Shown piece after piece: positions 48,601 to 57,686 of a stretch of 64,000 nucleotides of DNA (position 1 is the first letter of the stretch; each line of letters starts with the position of its first letter). The position numbers were made by a program, and so were the translations under genes. Source of the stretch: Candidatus Zhuqueibacterota bacterium (GTDB lineage: Bacteria > Zhuqueibacterota > Zhuqueibacteria > Residuimicrobiales > Krinioviventaceae); NCBI GenBank assembly GCA_016934825.1, contig JAFGSB010000041.1, positions 1-64,000 on the forward strand, written 5' to 3'. The notes under the pieces are model-generated. The model ran no database searches. It was not told the origin of the DNA and saw only the letters and a program-made list of their open reading frames with translations.

Positions 48601-50325
48601 CTGACCGTTAATTTTTTACCGACAAGTATTGGTGAAAAGTACGCTTACCTTATATTTACCAGTAATTCCACAACCAGCCCGGATACGATTTTTCTGACCG
48701 GGACCGGCGCTCAAACGTATACCGTTGATGTCCAGCACGACTCTGCCGTCGGGGGAAGTCCGTTGACCATCGCATTTACGTTTTCGGATATACCGACCAC
48801 AAGCAGACAAATCATGTATTACAGAAACGCCGGTCAAATTGATTATCAATCGACGAACTTGCAGGGCTCGGGCCCAACTTTTACCGGCGTAATACCCGGC
48901 ACATACGTCAATCTCCGTGGAATCGAGTATTATATCCTCATGACGGTTGACGGTGTCGATTACACCTATCCGCCCTCAGATCCGCAATACAATCCGCTGA
49001 CGGCGCGGGTCTTTTATAAACAATACAAACCGCCGATCACTTTAACGCCCATGAAGTACAAAATGATATCGGTTCCCGGTGAAGCGCCGGATGAAGACGC
49101 GGAAACCGTCCTTGCCGATGATTACGGACCATACGATAAACGATATTGGCGGTTAAGTTATTATTATCCGACGGCAACTTCAGATTATATCGAATACCCC
49201 TTTATGTCGGATTTTGAATACCAGTATGGCATGGCGTTCTGGTTGATCACGCGTTCCGGCACGCTGTTCGATGTTGATAATTTGTATTCAATGCCCTCCG
49301 ATGACTCGTTATATGTCACGTTCCGCCCCGGCTGGAACCAGGTCGGATGTCCCTTTGCGTTTCCGGTATCGATATACGATATGGTCTCTAACGGCGAACT
49401 CGATTATCCGGTATATTATGATAATTCCATTAATGATTACAGGTACCAGATAGAAATTCTGCAGCCGTGGGAAGGTTATTTCGTCTATAACCGGGAAACG
49501 GTTCCGGTGACGATTGCCATACCGCCGGTGGAAGCCCACGGGACTCTGCCGAAAAGCAAAACCCCTTTTACCATTCAGAATTCATCGGAATATGTTTTGC
49601 AGCTCTCGGCACGAATCCCCGATACAGACTATCAGGATTCGCAAAATTATCTCGGTATGCTGTCCGAGTCCAGTGAGGACCTGGATGGGCACGATTTCTA
49701 CGAAGCCCCGCCGATTGGCGATTATATTCAGCTTTCCGTTTTTGACGACGAAAACAGGTTCGCCGGAAACTTTAAACCGGCTTCCGCCGACGGTCAGAAA
49801 TGGGACCTGTTGCTGAACTCATCTTTTAACGTGAAGAAAAATATACGGGTCTCCCTGACTGAAAAGGGTACTCTCGGCGATAGTCTGAACCTGTATATCC
49901 TTGATAAAGATTACAACGCCGTTATCCCGGTCAAAGACGGGGGATTTGAAATAGACCTAAATGCAGGGTCGGCACGACACCTCGCTGTGATTATCGGTAC
50001 CGGCAGTTATGCGCAAAACAACAGCAACGGGATACCCCTTGTTCCCTATGCTTTCAACCTCGAACAGAACTATCCCAATCCTTTCAACCCGGAAACGACC
50101 ATTCAGTACCAGTTAGCAAGACAAAATCACGTCAAACTGGAAATTTTCAATACGCTCGGACACAAGATCAGGACGCTGGTCGACGGTGTGCAAAACACGG
50201 GTGAGCATAGAGTGGTCTGGGACGGCTTGAACGACGCCGCTTACCGTGTGGCGGGAGGCCTTTACTTTTACCGCCTTTCCTCGAACGATTTGAATTCAAC
50301 TAAAAAAATGATACTAATACGATAA
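45646..50325 (+). CDS. giant BNR/YCF48-repeat and ASH-domain protein with T9SS sorting tail
   Basis: The ATG at 45646 has AAAGGAA upstream and begins a signal peptide; the track's start lies inside the preceding gene. Of 1559 residues, about 40-620 carry 13 beta-propeller blades of the type GLFRSTDNGNNWT. Four choice-of-anchor-D/ASH domains follow (for example IDFADVAIGASALDTILVKNTG), then a region without known domains. The last 90 residues are a T9SS type A sorting domain (NYPNPFNPETTIQYQL...GLYFYRLS). It is probably exported through T9SS and attached to the surface. It is placed between the CsgG-like lipoprotein and a barrel protein. Confidence 0.92.
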   Translation: MRKISGHFILLKVLKLLLFILFIGILNVGAGFAQVLWQQTNGPAGGNVPSLAINNTSGALFAGCEAGVFRSENNGDTWTSVSAGLPATTVLNIAVNSSGHIFAGSYMSSLYRSMDNGATWELKNTGLPPDFDINALVINPAGIIVVASFNGIYRSTDNGENWTMAITPTGGPAEGMDVLYVTPNGNVMGGNYNGVFEAANNGDSWSLIHQIGSVYAMGVNSAGDIFTGSYNGVQRLLFGQQTWEYVNTGLPTTVDIKRISINSSGVLFAGTYDGLYRSTDNGNNWTSVNTGLTSTNVNAIIFNSTGATFTATSGGVFSSADNGNNWTRKINGLVNSTVRVLNVGQNGNFYAGTSSGLFRSTDTGSTWNEIPTLAGKSVKYIIFNTAGNAFAGTEFSGVYRSLDNGVTWALANTGLTSLEIRAMTINATGQLFVATYTGLFRSTDNGANWTNINNTLSEPSSLVVDSDGDMFAATYNGIYRSVDNGVTWNIANANMSSVNFLKIRPDGYIFACTSMGISVSDNKGVTWIDKNNGLTDTQIQTLYISRKGHLFAGTRIGGLFRSTDLGDNWIAANNGLSNPSVHALVMNNAGDFLAGTMGSGVFSSQYDNSIHSVSPTAIDYGNVRTNTTRTDSVVVTNTGYQILNVSLFNMSGPNAANFVVMTAPFQLSPGESRAVQIDFTPGSRSTHTASLDIVTSGGTSTVSLTGTGIAPVMSLLMTTFDIGLVRSNTTQQIDSLYLIANDGDDSLLVTSAGFTGTDAVNFAVTDHINKTAPGEDGWFSFSFTPDRTGPFTAQLSIQSDGGSGDVTITGTGTAPVLEVTPLSIDFADVAIGASALDTILVKNTGTDILNVSLISVGGTDAAYFTLNTTPFTLGPGDSTELQVSFTPESQGTFYAEVLIESDDVNAIVELFGTGAQPVLSSDQGTIDFGESQVGAFRDRILGVTNTGDGSLIISDVSITGPYAEEFYVLENTTNLQPLASLARLDLTVNFLPTSIGEKYAYLIFTSNSTTSPDTIFLTGTGAQTYTVDVQHDSAVGGSPLTIAFTFSDIPTTSRQIMYYRNAGQIDYQSTNLQGSGPTFTGVIPGTYVNLRGIEYYILMTVDGVDYTYPPSDPQYNPLTARVFYKQYKPPITLTPMKYKMISVPGEAPDEDAETVLADDYGPYDKRYWRLSYYYPTATSDYIEYPFMSDFEYQYGMAFWLITRSGTLFDVDNLYSMPSDDSLYVTFRPGWNQVGCPFAFPVSIYDMVSNGELDYPVYYDNSINDYRYQIEILQPWEGYFVYNRETVPVTIAIPPVEAHGTLPKSKTPFTIQNSSEYVLQLSARIPDTDYQDSQNYLGMLSESSEDLDGHDFYEAPPIGDYIQLSVFDDENRFAGNFKPASADGQKWDLLLNSSFNVKKNIRVSLTEKGTLGDSLNLYILDKDYNAVIPVKDGGFEIDLNAGSARHLAVIIGTGSYAQNNSNGIPLVPYAFNLEQNYPNPFNPETTIQYQLARQNHVKLEIFNTLGHKIRTLVDGVQNTGEHRVVWDGLNDAAYRVAGGLYFYRLSSNDLNSTKKMILIR

Positions 50326-50347
50326 ACCGAAAAAAAATGGACAGAAT

Positions 50348-51439
50348 ATGAGTACGATAAAAAAAATATGTGTATTATTATTGCTTTTTAATATAGCCAG
50401 GGCGGATGACATATTTATCATTTCGCAAAACCGTTTTATCAGTTTCTTCCCGGTGGCGCAGTACTGGTCAAACGATAACGGCGCGTCCTTTTCGGAGGTA
50501 TCGCTTCCGGTGTCAGCATATGTGCCGGTCAATCAGTCTTTGGGTATTAATTTCAGAACGAATCAGGCGACGGTAAGCGGGGACGGCGTGACCACACTGG
50601 CCGGATTCACCGATTCCCAGATCGGGTTTTCCTATTATATGAGGTCTCTCGGGGCCGTATTCAACCTGGGATTAAATATTCCAAGCGGTAAAAAAGAACT
50701 GACACTCGATGAATATTCAACATCATATCTCATCAGTTTTAACCATTTTAATTTATATTCGCCTAATTTCGGGCAGGGATTGAATGTTTCACCGGGATTA
50801 AACTGGGCGCATCAATTAAGCGAAAAGTTTGTGATCGGTCTTGCGGCGTCGTACCAGTATAAAGGCGAATTCAAACCGGTCGATTTTATCACGGAAGCCT
50901 ATAAACCCGGCGATGAGATCATTTTAAACGCCGGTCTTGATTTTACCATCAACGAAACCAGCACACTGTCGGCGGATTTTATCTATACGAATTATTTTAG
51001 TGATAAAATAGAAGGCGAGGATGTTTTCGCGTCAGGGGATAAATTTGTAGGTTATCTGCACTATCAAAATAACATGGGATTCAACCACTTGTCCATTATT
51101 GCGCGGTTCAGGAGTAAAGCGAAAAACAGCATACCGGTGCTGGGGGAACTGGTTGAGGAAGTCGAAAAGTCTTCCCCGGATCAGTATGAATTGTACGGCA
51201 GATATCGATTGAGAACGAATAATCAAACTTATCTGACCTTTACCGGAGAGATACGTATTTACGATGAAACCATGGTTTACAGCGGCGTGTACCTGTTAGG
51301 CGCGGGACTTTTACCGCAATACAAACTGTCACAGGTAATGACTTTGAACGGACAAATAAAATATCTGCGCGGCTCATACTCCACCGGTCAAAACCTGACC
51401 GGTTACGAAGTTGGCGTGGGACTGCAATATAATTTTTAA
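50348..51439 (+). CDS. outer-membrane beta-barrel protein
   Basis: The 363-residue protein has a short signal peptide (KKICVLLLLFNIARA). The rest alternates amphipathic strands with periplasmic turns, for example VIGLAASYQYKGEF, STLSADFIYTNYF and TYLTFTGEIRIYDE, and ends in a strand with terminal Phe (GVGLQYNF), the classic C-terminal barrel signal. No family was recognised. It follows the giant BNR protein by 22 bp, so it may be a partner in its export or anchoring. It converges with porV. Confidence 0.8.
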   Translation: MSTIKKICVLLLLFNIARADDIFIISQNRFISFFPVAQYWSNDNGASFSEVSLPVSAYVPVNQSLGINFRTNQATVSGDGVTTLAGFTDSQIGFSYYMRSLGAVFNLGLNIPSGKKELTLDEYSTSYLISFNHFNLYSPNFGQGLNVSPGLNWAHQLSEKFVIGLAASYQYKGEFKPVDFITEAYKPGDEIILNAGLDFTINETSTLSADFIYTNYFSDKIEGEDVFASGDKFVGYLHYQNNMGFNHLSIIARFRSKAKNSIPVLGELVEEVEKSSPDQYELYGRYRLRTNNQTYLTFTGEIRIYDETMVYSGVYLLGAGLLPQYKLSQVMTLNGQIKYLRGSYSTGQNLTGYEVGVGLQYNF

Positions 51440-51476
51440 GCTACCCCGTTACTCCTGAATTCTATATATTTACGGA

Positions 51477-52517
51477 TCAAAAACGGAATGATCCCGATAT
51501 CCGGTGCGTGTTGGCAAGATCATGGGAAATAAACGCGTAATCGACGGCATAACCCCGGAATGAAAAACCGGCCCCGGCGGAAAAATTTTCCATATAATAC
51601 CCGCCACGCACCGATAACAGATCAAAAAACGTTATTTCGCCGCCCGCCCGGATATCATCGTAGAACCCGAATTCTTTGTCAAATGTTAATGTTACCCTTG
51701 TCCTGATAAAAGGCATATAATGCGAGGCGGCCGCACCTGTTTGCCAGATTGTCTGTACAAGGTCATGATGCTGCGATTCGGTATTCCACGTTATACTGGT
51801 GCGGGAAAGATCATGGGCGGTTACGCCGATACCGAACCATGAATTGGCCTGCCCCTTTGTATATTTATCACTGACGAGCCGCAGCATAAAACCGGCATCC
51901 AGACCCTGTCCGGTGCCGGAATATGAATCCAGGTTATGCAGGATGTATTTCCCGGATATGCCGATATAAAATTCCAGTGGTATCCGGTATTGATTGATGC
52001 CAAAGTTGAACAACAGGTCAAAATAATCGGCGCGGCTGATTGTAAACATAAAAGCGTTTTCGTTATTACCGAAAAAACCTTCCGGTTCGCCGGTTGAACG
52101 GAACTTTGGATTGGTCAACCGTTCGAGCCGTGTACCCTGCAGTTCGCCATAGCGGGGGATGTCGTCCTCGCCATGCCTGATCCAGCTTAATCCGATCGAC
52201 ATATTGCGGTTCAGGCCCATGGAAAAATTCGCCGTATTGAACTGGGCCAGACCGTCGAACATGGGCACATGATCGACATGAATGACCATTTTTTTCACAC
52301 TGGCAAGCCCCGCCGGGTTCCAGTAAAATGAGGTCGCGTCATCCGCCAGGGCCGTAAAAGCGCCTCCCATGGCCAAAGCGCGCGCGCCCACACCGATACG
52401 CAAAAAATCCGCGGCGTATTCGCCCGCCTTAACACCCGGCGCGACGATCAATATATATAACAGCGCACAGACCAGGTATTTTACCGGAAAACTTTTTATA
52501 TTTACAATACTCATCAT
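51477..52517 (-). CDS. porV: PorV-like T9SS outer-membrane protein
   Basis: The 346 residues have a signal peptide and the family start DFLRIGVGARALAMGGAFTALADDATSFYWNPAGLA. A barrel of amphipathic strands follows, ending AVDYAFISHDLANTHRISGSFRF. In T9SS, PorV shuttles cargo from the translocon to the PorU sortase. The gene follows PorU by only 6 bp, the same porU-porV pairing known from Bacteroidetes, so this copy rather than 6792-7715 is the likely functional PorV. Confidence 0.88.
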   Translation of the reverse strand: MMSIVNIKSFPVKYLVCALLYILIVAPGVKAGEYAADFLRIGVGARALAMGGAFTALADDATSFYWNPAGLASVKKMVIHVDHVPMFDGLAQFNTANFSMGLNRNMSIGLSWIRHGEDDIPRYGELQGTRLERLTNPKFRSTGEPEGFFGNNENAFMFTISRADYFDLLFNFGINQYRIPLEFYIGISGKYILHNLDSYSGTGQGLDAGFMLRLVSDKYTKGQANSWFGIGVTAHDLSRTSITWNTESQHHDLVQTIWQTGAAASHYMPFIRTRVTLTFDKEFGFYDDIRAGGEITFFDLLSVRGGYYMENFSAGAGFSFRGYAVDYAFISHDLANTHRISGSFRF

Positions 52518-52523
52518 ACTTTA

Positions 52524-55500
52524 TTATTTTAACCTGGCCATCTTTTCTATCCGTTCGATCTTTTTATCACCCTTTTTCGCGGTGAATTTCAAATAGTACA
52601 CGCCGTTGGCGACTTGATTACCGTAACTGTCCAGCCCGTCCCAGTCCTGTTCCATATAACCCGCAATATCAAAATATTCAAAACTCCGGATCAACCTGCC
52701 CGAAACGGTATAAATATTCAGCGATACGTCATCCGCCGCATCGGTCAATGTAAACGCGATGATCGTTTCATCCGCAAACGGATTCGGATGGTTGGCAATG
52801 GTGGTTAACGCAAATTCGCCGGTGACCGAAAAAGAAACCTCCCCTACTCCGATGTTGCCGTTAATATCCTGCGCTTCAACTTTGATCCGGTGTTCCCCGG
52901 CCGGCAGTTCAGGAGAATAGGTGGCGGTGACCTGTCCTTTTGTGTTGTCGGCTTGAAAAAGCCGGATCAGCTCTTTGTCCACGTCAAGATCGTTCAGGCT
53001 GATCCTGATCGGGGACATGCCGGTATCAAAACCACTCGAATCCTCCGCGACAATCGTAAATGCCGGATTCGGGCTGATAATGTCACCTTCGGCAAAATGC
53101 TGACCCTCAATACCGATTTTAATAACCGGCGGGACCACATCATCGCTGGCCATCAGGCCGAATATTCTGCTTTCGACGGGCAGTTCCGCCGAAACAAACC
53201 GTTCCTGCCTGTTGATTGTGCTTTCAATGCCCTGCCACGTATTTGTTGCCGTATCCCAGACAAATATCTTCAGAGCGTTTTGATCCAGATAAAATGTTGT
53301 CAGCGAATCATTTTTATCAAAAAAGGCATAAACCGTTACCGGTTTATTGATGATAATTGACGAATCGGCGAAACTGAACTGAAAAGCGCTCCACGACGTA
53401 TCACCGGCCGGATGTATAAAGATCAGATCGGCCAAAACAGCGGTATTTTTATAAATTTCATCGTATTCCCGGGTCAGTTCAACGGAGGTATTTTTATTGA
53501 TACCTCCGGCCGGGATCTTGATGGAAAAAGGATCGTTTTCATAGTATATCTCTCCGGCCGTTCCCTGTGTGATCGTTGCAACCTGTAATTTTTTTGTGGT
53601 CCGGTTGTTAAGCTCGTTCTGTTCGTCAACCTGGTCTTTATCATCCGTACGAAATATAATATCATGCTCGCCGGGCCGGCTGTTGGGCCATATAAACGCG
53701 ACGTCCGTTTCGGACGACGCCCCCAAACCGGAGACATATAAAGAAGGAGAAATTTTCATGACATCGCTGGTATCCGGGGCCTCATAAACGCTGACCTCGA
53801 ACGGGCCGCTGTCGGTAAATCCCTTGTTTTTAATGACGGCCGAGATAAAAGTCTGATTTTCTCCGTACACTTTAATGGATTCCTGTTCAATAGTAAGGTC
53901 CGGCCTGTAGCCGATCTGTAAATTTTTAACCTCGCTGACATTGACCAGTTGATTATTCACCAGCGCGGCTACCTGATATGTAATATCAATTCCCTCCGGT
54001 TTTTGTAATGTGATCCCTGTCTTCCAGAAACCGGCCGTCTGTTCGCGCAGGCCAAGGTAGTTCCATGTGGCCCCGTCTTCAGACCAGCGGATCATTAACG
54101 AATCCACCTGTCCTATGGTTGCCGTCAGGTCTCCCCGGTTCACACTCACAACAAAATAAAAAGGGACCATATGCGTGGGATATTCCGGCTGTGTGTATAA
54201 ACCGGAAATATATGGCTTATCAACGCTGAACAATACAGCGCTTGCGCCTTCGGTATTGCCGTTTTTGAAATAAGCCCTGACGACGCCTTTTCCGCCCTTA
54301 TCCCCCCAGGAACGCCGTGTCTGCTGATTCAGGCTAAACAGGTTCACGCTGAATGCGCCGTTCTGCATACTCACATCCTTACTGACGATCAGGGAATCAA
54401 AATCATTATGGGCGGATATGATCAACGAACCGTCATTAAATCCCGCCACACTCCCCGTCACGAAAAGCTGATTGTTCTCGATCAGCGTATTGGAGGACAA
54501 CTGCAGCCGGATATTGTCTTCCGGCAAAACGATCCGCAGTGCCGGATCGCCCAGTAAATTATAACTTTTAACGTGGTCCCAGAAACCTCTTGTTTTTCTG
54601 ATCATTTCCAGCTTGCCCATGGTCGAAATTTCCCCCATGGAACGCCGGTTTTGTGCAAAGATCACATCGAATATCGCGTTGTTCAGGTATGTATCGCCCT
54701 GCAGGAACGCCCTGCCCGATGAACCGAAACTGCCCACGATTCCCTTGTCCGGCGCGGACAGCAGTTCCTCCGCCAGCGAGGGACTCTCGGGATTATCAAA
54801 ATGGCCGATAAAACATGTCAGGCTGAACATCATCGGGTATTTCTGCTTGTTGGTCAACCTTTGAATATCTTCGATCTGGAACAATTCAGCGTCGGAAAAA
54901 ACGCCCCCGCCGCCATGACCGACAAAATTGACGATTGTCTGTCCCGCATTAAAAAATCCGGCCACATCCTCGGTACTGCCGAAATAACGCGACGTATCCA
55001 GCGTGGATACCCTGTTGGCCAGAATTCGTTCGGGTACATGGTCCTGTACCAGCGCCCTGGTGCTTTCTTCAAAATATTCGTCCACTCCGGTCAACATGAG
55101 TATATTGCGCCGCCATTCTCCGGCCGTGGTTTCGGATTCATGTTCAATGGTCTTGTTGACCATGATTTCAGCCTGCTCCGGCGTATTGACCGGCAACCGC
55201 CCGATAAATATATCCGGCAGATCGTCATCACCGTTAACACAGGCAAAATAGTTATCACTGGAACTCATTCCCCATGTATTGGTATACTCCATCATGGTCG
55301 GAACAAATGAGGCAAGTTTTTCCTGTCGGGCAACCTGCTTGTCCAGTTTATGTGTGATGTCTCCGAATAACAGAATATACAAAGGCGCGGGCTTTTGCCA
55401 CTTGCTATAGGCGTATTGAAGGAACCGTTTGATGGCCCGCGGATCATAAATTCCATAACTGAAATCGTCGAACACCTGCTGGATATCCACCAGCTTACTG

Positions 55501-57362
55501 CGCAGGCCGCGTGAGGTTCTGAAATCGACCAGTCTTTGCGCCTCTTCCATAAAATCCGGGTGGGTGATCAGGATGTAATCGGCGCCGTTATTCAGATTTT
55601 TAAGGTTGGATGTCTCCGCCGGTATAATATTTTTTACTCTTTTCAATTTATCTTTCCCGGCGATGGTAAATGCTGCCGGTAAAAAAGAATGATTCATAAA
55701 AATAAAATCATAACCGGCCGGTGTCCTAATTTGCTTGACATCGATAATCCTGTTGCCCGTATTGGTGAAAACATAAACCTCCGGAGAGGTAAAACCGGAC
55801 ATCCGGATAAACTCCTTTCCGGGATTTTGATCGATAAATGTTAATGTATCGTTACGGGCCTGAAGCCTTTTCCGGAATTCTATTTCCAGCCAGTTCAAAT
55901 AGATTCTGTCAACTTCCGCACCCGGGAGATCGCCCGGAATATTCAGGGACAAAATATTCTCCGGCGCGTTCGCCGTAAAATCGATATAGCCCGTATCAAA
56001 AATATAGGGCGTCTGGTTGTCCCACGTCGCTTCGCCTATTATTTCTTCATTAAATTTGATCAAAACATGATGGTCCGGCGTGACCACCGGATGGGTTAGC
56101 CCCTGCATTCCGGCTTTTACCCTGAAACTGCCCTCCTGGATCAACCCCTGATCCGGTATGGAGAACCGGCATTCCTGTCCCTCTCCCATCAACTGCCATA
56201 ACCAGTGGTCGGCGCTCTCATCCGGCATGGAAACCAACCGGTCGTATAACAGGTCCTTTTCCATGTGGATTACCGCCGGTTTATAGGACAATGTATCGAC
56301 TGCTCCGGCATCCGGGGCGCCGCTTATCTCGGCGTAACGCGCTCCCGTACCGCTACCCCATGTCAACCAGTAGACATTCGTTTCGGAAAACAATGAAAAA
56401 TATGTGCTGTCGCCGGTATTATGTTTTCCCGTAAAAATGATACGGTCTTTAGCATCGAACGAACCGTCGGCTTCGCCCTCCACCACGATGGGAACAGTTC
56501 TGCCCTTATTATATAGCGTCAGGGTGGGTATGGTAATGGTATTCAGTTCGGCTCCCGCTTTGGCCAATTCCTCGCCGCTGACGGTATAAATACCATCCTG
56601 CTCGACAAGTATCTTGTAACGATAAGGGGCGGTTTCCGCTATTTTGTTCAATGGTGCCGGCGCGTTTTCCGATATGACGGAACGCCACATTTTACTTTCT
56701 TTATAATTGGCGACAAGTGACCGGTAATACGGTTCAAATTCAGTCTCGGCATTGACCGTTTTGACTGTGCTTAACGCTTTGGCCGCGGACGATTTCCCCC
56801 CTCCGGAAAAATCAACCGATAAACGCAGGGAACGGACGATTTGCGTCATCCCGGAATCAAAAAAGTACCGGACCGGGTGCAGCTCGATCTGGAGTATTCT
56901 CTGGTCCCGAAAAAATCCGGTCACGCCCTTTTCCACAATATTGCCGGGGAACACCTGTAGGGATAACGGCCTTTCGGTATACGGTTCGGCCGGAGATGCG
57001 TCGTTTGCGACTGATTTTACGGCTGTAATCTCTCCCAGGTCCCGGGTCACGGAATTTTCGCTTAACACGGTCAGGCGCGGTTCGCCGTAAGGCGGGATCC
57101 CTAGAACAATACTTGTCACGGGTACCCGGGGCAGATTCTCCCTGTCCGTATAGGAGCACCCCGGAAAGGAAATTTCACTGCTCCAGGACGGACCTGTTTT
57201 TTTTTGGATTACAATTACGGAATCAAATCTTATATCACAAACAAGCCTGTTGTTATTGCTTTCAAGGATATGAAGAGAATACCCCGATTCTTCCGCTTTG
57301 GAATTTATAAACAGAATAAATATTATAACTATTGAAAAAACATACTTAAAAATTCTAACCAT
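52524..57362 (-). CDS. porU: C25-family T9SS sortase, PorU-like
   Basis: From the ATG at 57362 (1612 residues) it has a signal peptide, an N-terminal beta domain, then a C25 (gingipain-like) peptidase domain at about 560-930. This includes YILITHPDFMEEAQRLVDFRTSRGL, YILLFGDITHK, catalytic His816 in FVGHGGGGVFSD and Cys850 in FSLTCFIGHFDNP. A CARDB-like domain, Ig-like regions and a C-terminal sorting domain (NHPNPFADETIIAF...GVYYLKF) follow. PorU removes the sorting tail and attaches cargo to surface glycolipid. It is longer than the roughly 1150-residue P. gingivalis protein. A gingipain-like cargo protease is the alternative, but the adjacent PorV favours PorU. Confidence 0.85.
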   Translation of the reverse strand: MVRIFKYVFSIVIIFILFINSKAEESGYSLHILESNNNRLVCDIRFDSVIVIQKKTGPSWSSEISFPGCSYTDRENLPRVPVTSIVLGIPPYGEPRLTVLSENSVTRDLGEITAVKSVANDASPAEPYTERPLSLQVFPGNIVEKGVTGFFRDQRILQIELHPVRYFFDSGMTQIVRSLRLSVDFSGGGKSSAAKALSTVKTVNAETEFEPYYRSLVANYKESKMWRSVISENAPAPLNKIAETAPYRYKILVEQDGIYTVSGEELAKAGAELNTITIPTLTLYNKGRTVPIVVEGEADGSFDAKDRIIFTGKHNTGDSTYFSLFSETNVYWLTWGSGTGARYAEISGAPDAGAVDTLSYKPAVIHMEKDLLYDRLVSMPDESADHWLWQLMGEGQECRFSIPDQGLIQEGSFRVKAGMQGLTHPVVTPDHHVLIKFNEEIIGEATWDNQTPYIFDTGYIDFTANAPENILSLNIPGDLPGAEVDRIYLNWLEIEFRKRLQARNDTLTFIDQNPGKEFIRMSGFTSPEVYVFTNTGNRIIDVKQIRTPAGYDFIFMNHSFLPAAFTIAGKDKLKRVKNIIPAETSNLKNLNNGADYILITHPDFMEEAQRLVDFRTSRGLRSKLVDIQQVFDDFSYGIYDPRAIKRFLQYAYSKWQKPAPLYILLFGDITHKLDKQVARQEKLASFVPTMMEYTNTWGMSSSDNYFACVNGDDDLPDIFIGRLPVNTPEQAEIMVNKTIEHESETTAGEWRRNILMLTGVDEYFEESTRALVQDHVPERILANRVSTLDTSRYFGSTEDVAGFFNAGQTIVNFVGHGGGGVFSDAELFQIEDIQRLTNKQKYPMMFSLTCFIGHFDNPESPSLAEELLSAPDKGIVGSFGSSGRAFLQGDTYLNNAIFDVIFAQNRRSMGEISTMGKLEMIRKTRGFWDHVKSYNLLGDPALRIVLPEDNIRLQLSSNTLIENNQLFVTGSVAGFNDGSLIISAHNDFDSLIVSKDVSMQNGAFSVNLFSLNQQTRRSWGDKGGKGVVRAYFKNGNTEGASAVLFSVDKPYISGLYTQPEYPTHMVPFYFVVSVNRGDLTATIGQVDSLMIRWSEDGATWNYLGLREQTAGFWKTGITLQKPEGIDITYQVAALVNNQLVNVSEVKNLQIGYRPDLTIEQESIKVYGENQTFISAVIKNKGFTDSGPFEVSVYEAPDTSDVMKISPSLYVSGLGASSETDVAFIWPNSRPGEHDIIFRTDDKDQVDEQNELNNRTTKKLQVATITQGTAGEIYYENDPFSIKIPAGGINKNTSVELTREYDEIYKNTAVLADLIFIHPAGDTSWSAFQFSFADSSIIINKPVTVYAFFDKNDSLTTFYLDQNALKIFVWDTATNTWQGIESTINRQERFVSAELPVESRIFGLMASDDVVPPVIKIGIEGQHFAEGDIISPNPAFTIVAEDSSGFDTGMSPIRISLNDLDVDKELIRLFQADNTKGQVTATYSPELPAGEHRIKVEAQDINGNIGVGEVSFSVTGEFALTTIANHPNPFADETIIAFTLTDAADDVSLNIYTVSGRLIRSFEYFDIAGYMEQDWDGLDSYGNQVANGVYYLKFTAKKGDKKIERIEKMARLK

Positions 57363-57398
57363 CCAAAAATCTCTGTAAGACAACCTGTTTAATTTTGG

Positions 57399-57683
57399 TT
57401 ACTTGTTCCAGTCACTTTTATCACCGGATTTTTGTTCCTGATTATAATTAGATAGCAATTCTAATACCAAATCGGACAATTTATGAGAATAATATTTCAC
57501 CCTGGATAATAATTCTTTTTCCTCGTCATCCAGTTTATCATCTATCTCCTCTACTAAGATGGAAAGATATCCAAGCAGACCATGAGATATCGATCGGATT
57601 TCATGGCTCAGCTTGCGTTTTTGCTCATCATCCGGTTTCAATGTGCCGCCGGGTACTCTTTTGTCGTATCCAAAATCTTCCAC
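57399..57683 (-). CDS. stand-alone DHp (HisKA-like) domain protein
   Basis: The 94-residue protein starts with GTG, with GGAG 7 nt upstream overlapping the end of the glycosyltransferase gene. Its core is KLSHEIRSISHGLLGYLSIL with His27 where histidine kinases are phosphorylated, followed by a second helix (EEKELLSRVKYYSHKLSDLVLELLSNY). That makes a helical hairpin like a kinase dimerisation domain. There is no ATP-binding domain in it or in its neighbours. It may receive phosphate like Spo0B or bind to a kinase. It lies between a GT39-type transferase and porU. Confidence 0.75.
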   Translation of the reverse strand: MEDFGYDKRVPGGTLKPDDEQKRKLSHEIRSISHGLLGYLSILVEEIDDKLDDEEKELLSRVKYYSHKLSDLVLELLSNYNQEQKSGDKSDWNK

Positions 57684-57686
57684 TGC

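Noticed and set aside
47500-48720. Near-repeats in the giant BNR gene as a DNA-level tandem repeat or CRISPR-like array
   Set aside because: The repetition is at protein-domain level (ASH domains of about 100 residues) with diverged DNA; there are no short identical units.
45663-48849. Many minus-strand ORFs opposite the giant BNR/ASH gene
   Set aside because: They arise from the repetitive codon pattern of the plus-strand gene and have no signal peptides, motifs or ribosome binding sites.
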